Origin: Mucilaginibacter sp.
Lineage (GTDB): Bacteria; Bacteroidota; Bacteroidia; Sphingobacteriales; Sphingobacteriaceae
Length of the DNA stretch: 64,000 bases
Reading direction: 5' to 3'
Assembly: GCA_031292485.1 (NCBI GenBank)
Contig: JARLHA010000026.1
Span: forward strand, 27,563-91,562
A program made the position numbers and the translations under genes. This document shows positions 15,798-24,114 of the stretch, piece after piece (the first letter of the stretch is position 1; each line of letters starts with the position of its first letter). The notes under the pieces are model-generated. The model was not told where the DNA came from. It made no database searches and saw only the letters and a program-made list of their open reading frames with translations.

Positions 15798-17741
15798 TTA
15801 ATTCGCCCTGCGAATCTCAACCATGTCCGGTGATGATAGCATCAATGGTACTTTTTCAACCGTTACAAAGCTCAAATCGAGCCCAAAACCACGTTCTTCG
15901 GACAGGCTTACTTTTTTCAGGTAAACATAAAAACCCATAATAAATCTTTCGAATATCGAAAGGTTATGAGACCGCGACAGCACCTTTTCAATCACCACAA
16001 ACCTGAAATCGCCAACAATTTTATGTTTATTTAACGACTTATACCTGCTGGTTATATCCACTTCGCCTTTTTTAACAAGGTCTTCAACAACCCGCCTGAA
16101 TAACAGGTTGATCTGCTGTTCAACCCTGAAGCCAAGTTTAAAATCAACCCTGATCAGTTTATTGGGTACCAGGAATTGTACTTCGTATTCTTTTTTATAA
16201 GGTTCGTCCACCACATCAACATGCACCAGCCAGTAAACATCGGCCCGTTTGGGTTGCTTTTGCAGAATAGAATAAATGATCTTGGCTTCAATCTCCGAAT
16301 CAAAGTTTGCGCTGGTTAAATACACCAGCTGCGAGGCGTATTTAGGCACCGTTTCATCATCACTTAATTCCTTTAAAATACCGTAATAGTCCTCAATATT
16401 AATAAACTTAACATAACGGTTTCTTATCCTCCGGGCGGTATGCCACGACCACATGATGGTAAACAAAATAAAGCCAACAGACAGGGTAAACCAGCCGCCA
16501 TGTATAAATTTAACCAGGTTGCCGGCTAAAAATGCGCCCTCAATAAACAGGTACACTGCTAAAAATACACTAACAATATACCGTGGTAATTTTTTTCTTC
16601 GCAGGAAATTCGATACCAGGATAGTGGTCATCAGCATGGCTACGGTAATGCTTAAACCATATGCGGCTTCCATATTATCCGAGTGTTTAAACAGCAGTAC
16701 AACGCCTATGCAGCCTGCGCACAGTAACCAGTTAACGCTGGGTACATAAAGCTGTCCTTTTTGCATGGTTGGATAATTGATGCGCACCTTTGGCCATAAA
16801 TTTAAACGAACAGCTTCTGCGATAAGCGTAAACGATCCTGTTATTAAGGCCTGACTGGCAATAATGGTGGCTACTGTGGCTATGCCGATCCCGTACAGCA
16901 GGAACCATGTTGGCATAATTTCATAAAATGGATTATGAAGATTAAGGTTCATCACTTTTCCATTATGCTGTAACAGCCAAACTGCCTGACCCAGGTAGTT
17001 AAATACAAGGCTGCTTTTTACATATACCCAGCTTGTTTGTATGTTTTTCCGGCCGCAATGCCCCAGGTCTGAATAAAGCGCTTCGGCACCGGTGGTACAC
17101 AGAAATACAGCGCCCAAAATAATAAAGGCATTGGGGTTGGTGCTTAATATCAGGTAGGCATAATAAGGATTCAAGGCTCTTATAACCGTGGGCATTTGTG
17201 CAATAAAAACAATACCCAATACAGCCATCATGGTAAACCAGATAAACATCATCGGGCCAAATGCCTTGCCCACCAGCGAGGTGCCAAATTTCTGGATGAT
17301 GAAAAGCCCAAGCAAAATACCGATAACGATGGGCACGGTATGCAAATGGGGATAATAGGCCTGCAAGCCTTCAATAGCTGCCGAAACAGAAATGGGCGGG
17401 GTGATAATACCATCAGCCAACAAGGCGCAGCCACCAATTACTGCCGGGATGATGAGCCACTTTGCGCGGCGGCGTACAAGGGAAAACAACGAAAATATAC
17501 CACCTTCGCCTTTGTTATCGGCCCTTAAGGTGATAACTACATATTTTAATGTGGTTTGCAGGGTTAGTGTCCAGAAAATACAAGATACGCCGCCAAGTAT
17601 AAGGGTTTCGTTTATTCGCTGACTGCCTACTATAGCTTTGAAAACGTACAATGGAGAGGTGCCGATGTCACCGTAGATTATTCCCAGGCTGATTAACAAG
17701 CCGGCGGCCGTTAACTTTTGTAAATCTTTATGATTAGACAC
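15798..17741 (-). CDS. kup: Kup/TrkD-type potassium uptake protein
   Basis: 647 residues, standard Kup length. The N-terminal motif GIIYGDIGTSPLYVFKAI (residues 19-36) is the family signature. About twelve membrane helices follow to residue ~430 (for example TGAEALYSDLGHCGR with the conserved acidic residues), then a ~200-residue cytoplasmic domain. It imports K+ with protons across the inner membrane. A minus-strand -7 element sits 19 bp upstream of the start. No regulatory partner is adjacent. Confidence 0.95.
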   Translation of the reverse strand: MSNHKDLQKLTAAGLLISLGIIYGDIGTSPLYVFKAIVGSQRINETLILGGVSCIFWTLTLQTTLKYVVITLRADNKGEGGIFSLFSLVRRRAKWLIIPAVIGGCALLADGIITPPISVSAAIEGLQAYYPHLHTVPIVIGILLGLFIIQKFGTSLVGKAFGPMMFIWFTMMAVLGIVFIAQMPTVIRALNPYYAYLILSTNPNAFIILGAVFLCTTGAEALYSDLGHCGRKNIQTSWVYVKSSLVFNYLGQAVWLLQHNGKVMNLNLHNPFYEIMPTWFLLYGIGIATVATIIASQALITGSFTLIAEAVRLNLWPKVRINYPTMQKGQLYVPSVNWLLCAGCIGVVLLFKHSDNMEAAYGLSITVAMLMTTILVSNFLRRKKLPRYIVSVFLAVYLFIEGAFLAGNLVKFIHGGWFTLSVGFILFTIMWSWHTARRIRNRYVKFINIEDYYGILKELSDDETVPKYASQLVYLTSANFDSEIEAKIIYSILQKQPKRADVYWLVHVDVVDEPYKKEYEVQFLVPNKLIRVDFKLGFRVEQQINLLFRRVVEDLVKKGEVDITSRYKSLNKHKIVGDFRFVVIEKVLSRSHNLSIFERFIMGFYVYLKKVSLSEERGFGLDLSFVTVEKVPLMLSSPDMVEIRRAN

Positions 17742-17759
17742 ATGTTTTATTTAAAAATT

Positions 17760-17767
17760 CAAAAGTA
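17760..17767 (-). promoter_or_regulatory. -7 element (TACTTTTG) upstream of kup
   Basis: This matches the TAnnTTTG core on the minus strand, 19 bp before the start codon. No good -33 TTTG is seen at the standard distance, so the call is tentative. Confidence 0.4.
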
Positions 17768-17905
17768 TTAAAAATGCGCTTAAATACCTTAAAAATAATT
17801 TTCGCCAACTTCATAAATTCACGCGCGCTAAAACCTTATTTTGTTAAAATTTGTTAAAATGATTTATATAAGCCCCTTTATGTAGATGGATGATTTGTTT
17901 ATTTA

Positions 17906-17913
17906 TACTTTTG
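17906..17913 (+). promoter_or_regulatory. -7 element (TACTTTTG) upstream of the sorting-domain gene
   Basis: This is an exact TAnnTTTG match, 16 bp before the ATG at 17930, in a very AT-rich stretch. A clear -33 element is not visible. Confidence 0.45.
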
Positions 17914-17929
17914 TAAATAATAATAAAAT

Positions 17930-18418
17930 ATGAGGCGAAAGTTTACTTTTAAAAATTCATGGATTGCGATATTTGCTGTGGCAATATTCATGAATTTCGC
18001 CTTTGCCGATAATGTAGCCTATTCGCAGTCCGACACTACTTATGTACACTTACTAAAATCAAAGCAAAGCAAAAATTCGCTGCATTTAGTACTGCCCCCG
18101 TTAAAGCCGGCGGTGATCTCAACGCAAAGGGTAAATGTTTATAAATCAGATGATAAGATTTTAAATAATGTACAGGTATACCCAAACCCTGTAACAGACC
18201 AGATCAACCTGAAATACGATCTGTCGCGCTATTCCATTGTTACCATAAAGATTGTGGATGTGTTGGGAAACGACATCATTACCATATTTAACCAACGGCG
18301 TGAACCTGGCGAACAAACATATTCCTATATGTTAAATAATAAGCTGAACAGGGGCTTTTATTTTGTGAGGATTTATGCCGGCACCGAATCGGTGATCAAG
18401 AGGATATCGGTACTATGA
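17930..18418 (+). CDS. Short secreted protein with type IX secretion (type A) sorting domain
   Basis: 162 residues. An N-terminal signal peptide (IAIFAVAIFMNFAFA, with a basic start) is followed by about 50 polar residues and then a C-terminal sorting domain: VQVYPNPVTDQINLKYD, VTIKIVDVLGNDI, FYFVRIYAGTESVIKRISVL. Such domains carry cargo through the type IX system, whose parts PorT and PorG are encoded at 50002 and 54872. There is no recognisable cargo domain, so the protein is nearly all sorting signal. It could be a small surface protein or a cargo remnant. Confidence 0.85.
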   Translation: MRRKFTFKNSWIAIFAVAIFMNFAFADNVAYSQSDTTYVHLLKSKQSKNSLHLVLPPLKPAVISTQRVNVYKSDDKILNNVQVYPNPVTDQINLKYDLSRYSIVTIKIVDVLGNDIITIFNQRREPGEQTYSYMLNNKLNRGFYFVRIYAGTESVIKRISVL

Positions 18419-18425
18419 CGACTAA

Positions 18426-18458
18426 GATTTTTAGGATTAAAGGATTATAAGATTAAAG
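18426..18458. repeat. Left inverted arm around the GxxExxY gene
   Basis: This arm reads TTTTTAGGATTAAAGGATT followed by ATAAGATTAAAG. It pairs in inverted orientation with 18955-18985: 27 of 31 positions match, including 16 in a row at the outer end. Confidence 0.75.
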
Positions 18459-18857
18459 AAGACTTTTTTTATAATTTTTATTGTCTGCGTGTTTCGTGTT
18501 GTAAACTCTTTTATGTGTAAGGCTTCTGCCACCAAAGTTAATTAGTAATCCTACTGGTAAATTATAAGCCTCTAAGTAATTAATAGCTTGCGCCAGGTTT
18601 AATTCATCCAAAATTGAAACGGCCTTTAACTCAACCATTATTTTCTCTTCAACAAAAAAGTCAGCACGACGTTTACCGATTTCAATTCCGTCGTAGTAAA
18701 TACTCATTGATACTTCTCTGCCGAAAATTAGACCTTGTTTTTCCATTTCAATAGACATTGCCCTTTGATATATAATTTCAGGGAATCCGCTACCGAGTGT
18801 AGAGTGAACCTTCATCGCCGCACCGATGATTTTACTTGTGATGTCTTCGTATTGCAT
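18453..18857 (-). CDS. GxxExxY-family protein (PD-(D/E)XK-like fold)
   Basis: 134 residues. The family signature GFPEIIY (GxxExxY) lies near residue 24, followed by a nuclease-like core: RRADFFVEEKIMVELKA, which fits D...ExK of the PD-(D/E)XK fold, then NYLEAYNLPVGLLINFG. The family is common in Bacteroidota and other environmental bacteria; its biochemical role is not established. The gene lies inside a ~560-bp segment bounded by inverted low-complexity repeats, and its last codons (YKKSLL) enter the left arm. It is AT-rich compared with its neighbours. Confidence 0.88.
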   Translation of the reverse strand: MQYEDITSKIIGAAMKVHSTLGSGFPEIIYQRAMSIEMEKQGLIFGREVSMSIYYDGIEIGKRRADFFVEEKIMVELKAVSILDELNLAQAINYLEAYNLPVGLLINFGGRSLTHKRVYNTKHADNKNYKKSLL

Positions 18858-18954
18858 GTTTTTAAATGGAATTTTTAGGATTATAGGATTTTGAATTAAA
18901 TATATTAAAAAAAGGATAACAACAACGTTAAATTCAATCTACCTACTTGAAACA

Positions 18955-18985
18955 ATAATCCTACAATCTTTTAATCCTAAAAATC
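18955..18985. repeat. Right inverted arm around the GxxExxY gene
   Basis: This arm reads ATAATCCTACAATC then TTTTAATCCTAAAAATC, the complement of the left arm at 18426-18458. A third, partial copy (TTTTTAGGATTATAGGATT) lies at 18872-18890 directly upstream of the gene. Confidence 0.75.
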
Positions 18986-18986
18986 A

Positions 18987-18994
18987 TAGTTTTG
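18987..18994 (+). promoter_or_regulatory. -7 element (TAGTTTTG) touching the FAH-family start codon
   Basis: This is an exact TAnnTTTG match ending only 4 bp before the ATG at 18999, just outside the right repeat arm. If used, transcription would start at or next to the start codon, giving a leaderless mRNA. Confidence 0.5.
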
Positions 18995-18998
18995 CGCT

Positions 18999-19610
18999 AT
19001 GAAAATAATTGCCATTGGCCGTAATTATGCCGAACATGCCAAAGAGCTGAATAACCCCGTGCCCGGTGTGCCGGTGATATTTATGAAACCGGATACCGCC
19101 CTGTTGCGGGAGAATAAAGCCTTTTATCATCCTGATTTTTCGGAAGATATTCACCATGAAATTGAGGTAGTACTGAAGATCAGCAAGGAAGGCAAAAACA
19201 TCAGCGAAAAATTCGCCCCTAATTATTTTGAGGAAATTGCCTTAGGGGTTGATTTTACGGCCCGCGATATCCAGGCCCGCCATAAGGAGAAAGGTTTACC
19301 CTGGGAGCTTGCCAAAAGCTTCGATAATTCGGCGCCAGTGAGTGTGTTTGTGCCAAAATCAAAATTTGCGGATCTTAAAAATCTGAATTTCAGGCTGGAT
19401 GTTAACGGCGAAACCCGGCAGCAGGGCAATACATCGTATATGCTTTTTTCATTTGAGTATATCATCGCCTTTGTATCCAAATATATCACCTTAAAAAAAG
19501 GCGACCTGATATTTACAGGTACGCCCGCCGGAGTTGCTAAAGTTAGCATTGGCGACCGCCTGGAAGGTTACCTGGAAGATGAAAAAATGCTCGATTTTTA
19601 CGTTAAGTAA
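18999..19610 (+). CDS. Fumarylacetoacetate hydrolase (FAH) family protein
   Basis: 203 residues, the short FAH-fold type. The metal-binding site is readable: HHEIEVVLKI (His-x-Glu-x-Glu pattern) near residue 51 and GVDFTARDIQ near residue 83, followed by the C-terminal GDLIFTGTPAGV. Family members hydrolyse or decarboxylate acyl-pyruvates or oxaloacetate in the cytoplasm. It heads a tight operon with an M23 peptidase (2-bp gap) and Bcp (3-bp gap). The exact substrate is unknown; an acylpyruvase/oxaloacetate decarboxylase role is typical for this size. Confidence 0.88.
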   Translation: MKIIAIGRNYAEHAKELNNPVPGVPVIFMKPDTALLRENKAFYHPDFSEDIHHEIEVVLKISKEGKNISEKFAPNYFEEIALGVDFTARDIQARHKEKGLPWELAKSFDNSAPVSVFVPKSKFADLKNLNFRLDVNGETRQQGNTSYMLFSFEYIIAFVSKYITLKKGDLIFTGTPAGVAKVSIGDRLEGYLEDEKMLDFYVK

Positions 19611-19612
19611 GC

Positions 19613-21328
19613 ATGATAAAAAAAATCGCAGCTTCGCTTTTCCTGGTTTTTTATTTTACGGCAATCCTTTTTGCGCAAAATATTATCCAAAGCAGGCCCT
19701 ATCCGCAAAAGTTTTTCCGTTACCCGCTTGATCTGCCCCCAGTAACCGCCGGCACATTTGGCGAGTTAAGGACAAATCATTTTCATTCCGGGCTTGATTT
19801 TAAAACCAATCAAACTACGGGCTTCCCGGTACATGCCGCTGCCGACGGGTATATCTCCCGTTTAAGAGTGGAGTTTGGCGGATTTGGCAACGCCATATAC
19901 ATTACCCATCCCAATGGCTATACCACCGTTTACGGGCATATTGAACGCTTTAGTCCCGAAATGGAAAAGCAGGTGCGGGCAATGCAATACCAGCAACAAA
20001 GTTTCGGGGTTGATTTTAAATTACAGCCTTTGCAGATTCAGGTTTGCCAGGGTGATGTGATCGCCTTATCGGGCAATGCCGGGGCATCAGAAGGGCCGCA
20101 CCTGCATTTCGAGATCAGGGATACCAAAACCGAAGAAACCATCAATCCACAATTATTTGGCCTGACTATTCCGGACAGGGTACCACCGACCATTTATGCC
20201 ATTGGCGTATACCACCTGGATGGCAACCCGTTCAGCGAGAAAACGCCGCGCCTGTTTTTGCCGGTTACCGGCAGGGATGGCCATTACAGGCTCACCAAAC
20301 CCGGGGTTATAAACGCAGGGGGTGCAACCGGCTTTGGTATTACTGTTAATGATGTAACCAGTGTATCGCCGAATCATAACGGCATTTACTCTGCTGAGTT
20401 AAATGTTGATGGCAAAACGGTGTATACTTTTGCTGTTGAGCGTTTTGCCTTTGATCAAACACACGCCATTAATGCTTATATTGATTACCCTGAGTTTTTG
20501 AAAACACACCGCTGGGTGCAAAAATGTTTTATTTTGCCCGGCAGTAAAATATCCCTTTATCCGCAATCGGTAAACAGGGGTGTTGTTAATTTTAACGACG
20601 ACGCAGTTCACCATCTGCAATTTGTTATTAAAGATGTTGCAGGCAATACTTCGACTTTGAATGTGGATGTAAAATCAAGCAGTGCGCAGCTTACGGCAGC
20701 ATATAACCCTGTTGGAATTTTGTTCCATTACGATAAGCCGAACGAATTTAGCAATGATAAACTTAAGGTGATGATTGCGCCGGGCAACCTGTATGATGAT
20801 TTGGATTTTACGTATTCAACATTGCCTGAACGACCGGGTGCATATTCGGTTACCCATGTTATCCATAACAGGTTTACGCCCCTGCATGATAGCTACGACC
20901 TTTGGATAAAGCCCGACAGTAGCATTGGAAAGTACATAAATAAAGCGGTAATTGTAAATACGGAGGGCGTTTGTGAAAACACCGTATATGAAGATGGTTA
21001 CCTGAAAACTAAAGCCCGCACCTTTGGCAACTATTTTGTAAAAGTTGATACCGATCCCCCTTTTATTATCCCCATAAATATTAAAAAGGGCCTCGTGAAG
21101 AAAATTACCCGCGGCATATTTTTAAGGATAAGTGACCGGTTATCGGGCGTTAAAAGCTATACGGGTAAAGTTGACGGTAAATGGGTATTGATGGAATGGG
21201 ATTATAAAACCCATATTTTACATTATACCTTTACAGCAGATATTACACCCGGCAAACATAGTTTTGATTTAACAGTTATTGATAATAAGGACAATACTTC
21301 GCATTTTAAAGCAGATTTTTACAAATAG
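19613..21328 (+). CDS. M23-family metallopeptidase domain protein, exported
   Basis: 571 residues. A signal peptide (IAASLFLVFYFTAILFAQ) precedes an M23/LytM domain at about residues 50-185, with zinc and catalytic residues in NHFHSGLDF, YGHIERF and GPHLHFEIRD. The ~370 residues after it are beta-rich repeats of unknown role, probably binding cell wall or partner proteins. With the zinc ligands intact it may cleave peptidoglycan peptides in the periplasm. It is the second gene of the FAH - M23 - Bcp operon; the link between these activities is not obvious. Confidence 0.87.
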   Translation: MIKKIAASLFLVFYFTAILFAQNIIQSRPYPQKFFRYPLDLPPVTAGTFGELRTNHFHSGLDFKTNQTTGFPVHAAADGYISRLRVEFGGFGNAIYITHPNGYTTVYGHIERFSPEMEKQVRAMQYQQQSFGVDFKLQPLQIQVCQGDVIALSGNAGASEGPHLHFEIRDTKTEETINPQLFGLTIPDRVPPTIYAIGVYHLDGNPFSEKTPRLFLPVTGRDGHYRLTKPGVINAGGATGFGITVNDVTSVSPNHNGIYSAELNVDGKTVYTFAVERFAFDQTHAINAYIDYPEFLKTHRWVQKCFILPGSKISLYPQSVNRGVVNFNDDAVHHLQFVIKDVAGNTSTLNVDVKSSSAQLTAAYNPVGILFHYDKPNEFSNDKLKVMIAPGNLYDDLDFTYSTLPERPGAYSVTHVIHNRFTPLHDSYDLWIKPDSSIGKYINKAVIVNTEGVCENTVYEDGYLKTKARTFGNYFVKVDTDPPFIIPINIKKGLVKKITRGIFLRISDRLSGVKSYTGKVDGKWVLMEWDYKTHILHYTFTADITPGKHSFDLTVIDNKDNTSHFKADFYK

Positions 21329-21331
21329 AAA

Positions 21332-21793
21332 ATGATAACATTAAAAGAAGGCGACAAAGCCCCGGAGTTTACAGCAAAAGACCAGAATGGCAACACCGTT
21401 TCGCTGGCTGATTATAAAGGCAAAAATGTGATCCTATATTTTTACCCGAAGGATGATACCCCCGGATGCACCGCAGAAGCATGTAGTTTCAGGGATAATT
21501 ACCAATCGATGCTGAGCAAAGGTTTCGAAGTAATTGGCGTGAGTACGGATGATGAAAAATCGCACAAAAAATTCGTAAACAAATACAGCCTGCCTTTTAC
21601 GCTGATTGCCGATAATGATAAAAGCATTGTTGAAGCTTACGGCCTTTGGGTTGAAAAAAATATGTATGGCCGCAAATATATGGGCACAGCCCGTACAACT
21701 TTTATTATTGATGGGGATGGAAACATCAAAAAGAGAATTGATAAAGTTGATACCAAAAATTCGTCGCAGCAGGTTATAGACCTTTTGCAGTAA
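21332..21793 (+). CDS. bcp: Thioredoxin-dependent peroxiredoxin Bcp
   Basis: 153 residues, full length. The motif DDTPGCTAEACSFRD holds the peroxidatic Cys46 and resolving Cys51 of the atypical 2-Cys BCP/PrxQ class. It reduces hydrogen and organic peroxides using thioredoxin (a trxA gene lies at 31749). The ATG is 3 bp after the M23 stop, so it is the last gene of that operon. Confidence 0.93.
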   Translation: MITLKEGDKAPEFTAKDQNGNTVSLADYKGKNVILYFYPKDDTPGCTAEACSFRDNYQSMLSKGFEVIGVSTDDEKSHKKFVNKYSLPFTLIADNDKSIVEAYGLWVEKNMYGRKYMGTARTTFIIDGDGNIKKRIDKVDTKNSSQQVIDLLQ

Positions 21794-21810
21794 AGCTTGT
21801 ATTAAAAATT

Positions 21811-21818
21811 TATATTTG
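21811..21818 (+). promoter_or_regulatory. -7 element (TATATTTG) upstream of the ECF sigma gene
   Basis: This is an exact TAnnTTTG match followed by C, 36 bp before the ATG. A TTTG at 21784-21787 is 23 bp upstream, longer than the 19 bp seen at rpsT. Confidence 0.5.
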
Positions 21819-21854
21819 CATTTAATAAATAAATACAAAAGATATTAAAAAAAT

Positions 21855-22409
21855 ATGCCAATAGAGGTTGATGACGCGGAGATATTAAGCAAGTTTCAGG
21901 ACGAAAAAACCCGGAATTTAGCATTTAACATGCTGCTTAAAAAATATCAGCAAAAAATATACTGGCATATACGCCGCATGGTTATTGACCATGATGATGC
22001 CGATGACCTGGCGCAGGATGTTTTTATTAAGGTATGGAAAAACCTTGCCGGTTTTAGAAGCGATGCCCAGCTATACACCTGGATGTACCGTATAGCCACC
22101 AATGAATGCATTACTTTTTTGAATAAGAAAAAACAAAAGAATAATGTTTCTATTGACGATGTGGCTTATGAACTTGCCGATACGCTGGCTGATTCGACGT
22201 ATTTTAATGGCGACGCGGCGCAACGGAAACTCCAGGAGGCCTTATTGACTTTGCCTGAAAAGCAAAGACTGGTATTCAATATGAAGTATTATGATGATTT
22301 AAAGTACGAGGAGATCTCGCAAATAGTTGGTACAAGCGTTGGGGCATTAAAAGCATCCTTCCATTTGGCGGTGAAAAAAATTGAAGCACATTTATTATCG
22401 AAAGATTAA
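21855..22409 (+). CDS. RNA polymerase sigma factor, ECF subfamily
   Basis: 184 residues. Region 2 is readable as DADDLAQDVFIKVWKNLAGF (about residues 49-68) with the core-binding helix and -10 recognition part, and region 4 as LPEKQRLVFNMKYYDDLKYE plus EISQIVGTSVGALKASF with its helix-turn-helix. It would direct RNA polymerase to a small regulon, possibly envelope stress genes. The next two genes encode a repeat-bearing single-membrane-helix protein (probable anti-sigma-type partner) and a Spy/CpxP-like periplasmic protein, forming a typical Bacteroidota sensing operon. Confidence 0.93.
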   Translation: MPIEVDDAEILSKFQDEKTRNLAFNMLLKKYQQKIYWHIRRMVIDHDDADDLAQDVFIKVWKNLAGFRSDAQLYTWMYRIATNECITFLNKKKQKNNVSIDDVAYELADTLADSTYFNGDAAQRKLQEALLTLPEKQRLVFNMKYYDDLKYEEISQIVGTSVGALKASFHLAVKKIEAHLLSKD

Positions 22410-22474
22410 TTAAAAAGAATTAATTAATATGACGTTAAACCTTTTGGCATTTGTTCCATCTATACCCCTTAGAG

Positions 22475-23488
22475 ATGAAAAGTGATATGGAAAACAAAGA
22501 TTGGCTGAACGATTATATGTCACTTAAACAGATTAACCCCGTTAATCCGTTTACAGTGCCTGCCGGTTATTTTGATGACCTGGAGGCTCGTGTTTTGTCG
22601 CGTAAAAACTTAGAAGAACTAAAAAACAATGCCCCCGAAGGTCGTTTTACAGTACCCGAAAACTATTTTGAAGAATTAACCAGCAATATCCAAAGCAGGA
22701 TTGCAATTGATGCTGCCCTGAATGAGGCTGAAGGTTTTACCGTACCTGAAGGCTATTTTGATGAGTTAAGCAGCAATATCCAAAGCAGGATAGCCATTGA
22801 GGACACGCTTGATAAAGAGGACAAAGGTTTTGTTGTCCCCGGCGGTTATTTTGATGAGTTAAGCAGCAATATCCAAAGCAGGATAGCCATTGAGGAAGCG
22901 GTTAACAATGAAGATACCGGATTAACAGTACCTGAAGGTTATTTTGATGAGTTAACCAGCAACATACAAAGCCGGATAGCTTTAGAGGAAGCAATTGATA
23001 AGGAAGATGTTGGCTTTGGAATTCCGGAGGGCTATTTTAACGGGCTAACAAGCAATATACAAAGCCGGATTGCTATTGAGGAGGCCATAGGTGAGCCATC
23101 AGTACAATTTGCTGTACCTGAAGGTTATTTTGAAAAATTAAACCGAAGCATATTAAATAAAACCGTTAGCCAGGAAAACACCAAACGCCGCGGAGTTGTA
23201 AGGATGATGATCCAATCAACTGCCTTTAAATATGCTACCGCGGCTTGTTTTGCGGTAGCGATAGGCGGCGGAATACTTTTAACCGAAATTTCGAATCCTG
23301 CCGCCGATCATAAGAATTCATTTCTGCACAAACAGCTATCAAATGTGCCGATAGACGATATTAAAAGTTATCTGCAGGTAAATGTAGATCCGGGGGATAC
23401 CCAGCAAACAGTTACAACAGAAGGTTCACAAGTTAATGACGCCGACCTGAAAAAAGCCTTACAAAATTATGTGGATAGTGTTCAATAA
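22475..23488 (+). CDS. Repeat-containing membrane protein in the ECF sigma operon (putative anti-sigma-type regulator)
   Basis: About 337 residues from the ATG at 22475; ATG 22487 is equally possible, and a TTG at 22451 less so. The cytoplasmic part is seven copies of a ~31-residue unit of the form FTVPEGYFDELSSNIQSRIA. Copies 3 and 4 are identical over about 50 bp of DNA, suggesting recent duplication. One membrane helix (YATAACFAVAIGGGILL) leads to a short periplasmic tail with DDIKSYLQVN. Gene position and topology resemble anti-sigma factors, but no zinc-binding or ASD domain is seen, so sigma binding by the repeats is a hypothesis. Confidence 0.75.
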   Translation: MKSDMENKDWLNDYMSLKQINPVNPFTVPAGYFDDLEARVLSRKNLEELKNNAPEGRFTVPENYFEELTSNIQSRIAIDAALNEAEGFTVPEGYFDELSSNIQSRIAIEDTLDKEDKGFVVPGGYFDELSSNIQSRIAIEEAVNNEDTGLTVPEGYFDELTSNIQSRIALEEAIDKEDVGFGIPEGYFNGLTSNIQSRIAIEEAIGEPSVQFAVPEGYFEKLNRSILNKTVSQENTKRRGVVRMMIQSTAFKYATAACFAVAIGGGILLTEISNPAADHKNSFLHKQLSNVPIDDIKSYLQVNVDPGDTQQTVTTEGSQVNDADLKKALQNYVDSVQ

Positions 23489-23497
23489 TATGCTGAA

Positions 23498-24010
23498 ATG
23501 ATAAAGTTGGTTAAACATGTCTTAGGTATATTATTTATACTGTTCTTTAGCTTTAACAGCTTTAGCCAGCAGCCTGTCCCGGTGCCGTTGCGGCGTTACA
23601 GGCCGGTGTATGTACAGCCGAGGCAGCCGGGAACCAGAATTGGGCCGGTTGCAACACCCGGAAGAAAGCTTGAAAATGTTAAGGAGTCGTATATTGGTCG
23701 TCAGCTTAATCTAAGCTCCCAGCAATCAAAAGCATTTTGGCCCTTGTACCGTCAATATGTTCAGGACATGACTGCCGTACGGATAATGCGAAGGCAAAAC
23801 AACTCGCCTAACTCGCCTAATGGTTCGGTTCAGTTACAAAAAGATCTGGAATACGAAACGGAGCTGGTGAATATAAGGAAACACTACCTTAATGAATTTC
23901 TGAAAATACTTCCGCCTGAAAAAATAAGCCAGCTTTATAAAGCCGAAAGAGAGTTTAACGACGAAATGGTTCGCCAGTTAAGCGAACGCAGTATCAGGGC
24001 CGGAAATTAG
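23498..24010 (+). CDS. Exported Spy/CpxP-like helical protein
   Basis: 170 residues, third gene of the ECF operon. A signal peptide (LGILFILFFSFNSFSQQ) leads to a Pro/Arg-rich stretch (residues 25-60) and then a helical part with QLNLSSQQSKAFWPLYRQYV and KYLPP-type ending KILPPEKISQLYKAEREF. This layout matches small periplasmic LTxxQ/Spy-like proteins that sense or chaperone misfolded envelope proteins. It may supply the signal to the membrane partner encoded upstream. Confidence 0.72.
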   Translation: MIKLVKHVLGILFILFFSFNSFSQQPVPVPLRRYRPVYVQPRQPGTRIGPVATPGRKLENVKESYIGRQLNLSSQQSKAFWPLYRQYVQDMTAVRIMRRQNNSPNSPNGSVQLQKDLEYETELVNIRKHYLNEFLKILPPEKISQLYKAEREFNDEMVRQLSERSIRAGN

Positions 24011-24109
24011 TTGATTAAGTTGATTGGTTGATTGAGTTGATTAGGTTAATTTTGCCCGGTCAATCAGAACATATTCCAACTTAATCAACTCAATCCAACT
24101 AATCAACCT
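24007..24109. repeat. Inverted pair of GTTGATTA arrays
   Basis: The left arm at 24007-24049 holds about five GTTGATT(A/G)AG units, and the right arm at 24075-24109 holds four complementary units (CAACTTAATCAACTCAATCC, then AACTAATCAACC). The spacer is about 25 bp. The right arm ends 6 bp before the aminotransferase ATG. Confidence 0.75.
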
Positions 24110-24114
24110 CCCCA

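Noticed and set aside
18453..18857. GxxExxY gene as part of an insertion sequence with transposase
   Set aside because: No transposase or resolvase motif is present and no target duplication is evident; only the inverted arms support mobility.
22550..23150. Regular 93-bp DNA repeats as CRISPR or satellite
   Set aside because: They are codon-aligned repeats within one continuous reading frame with conserved protein sequence.
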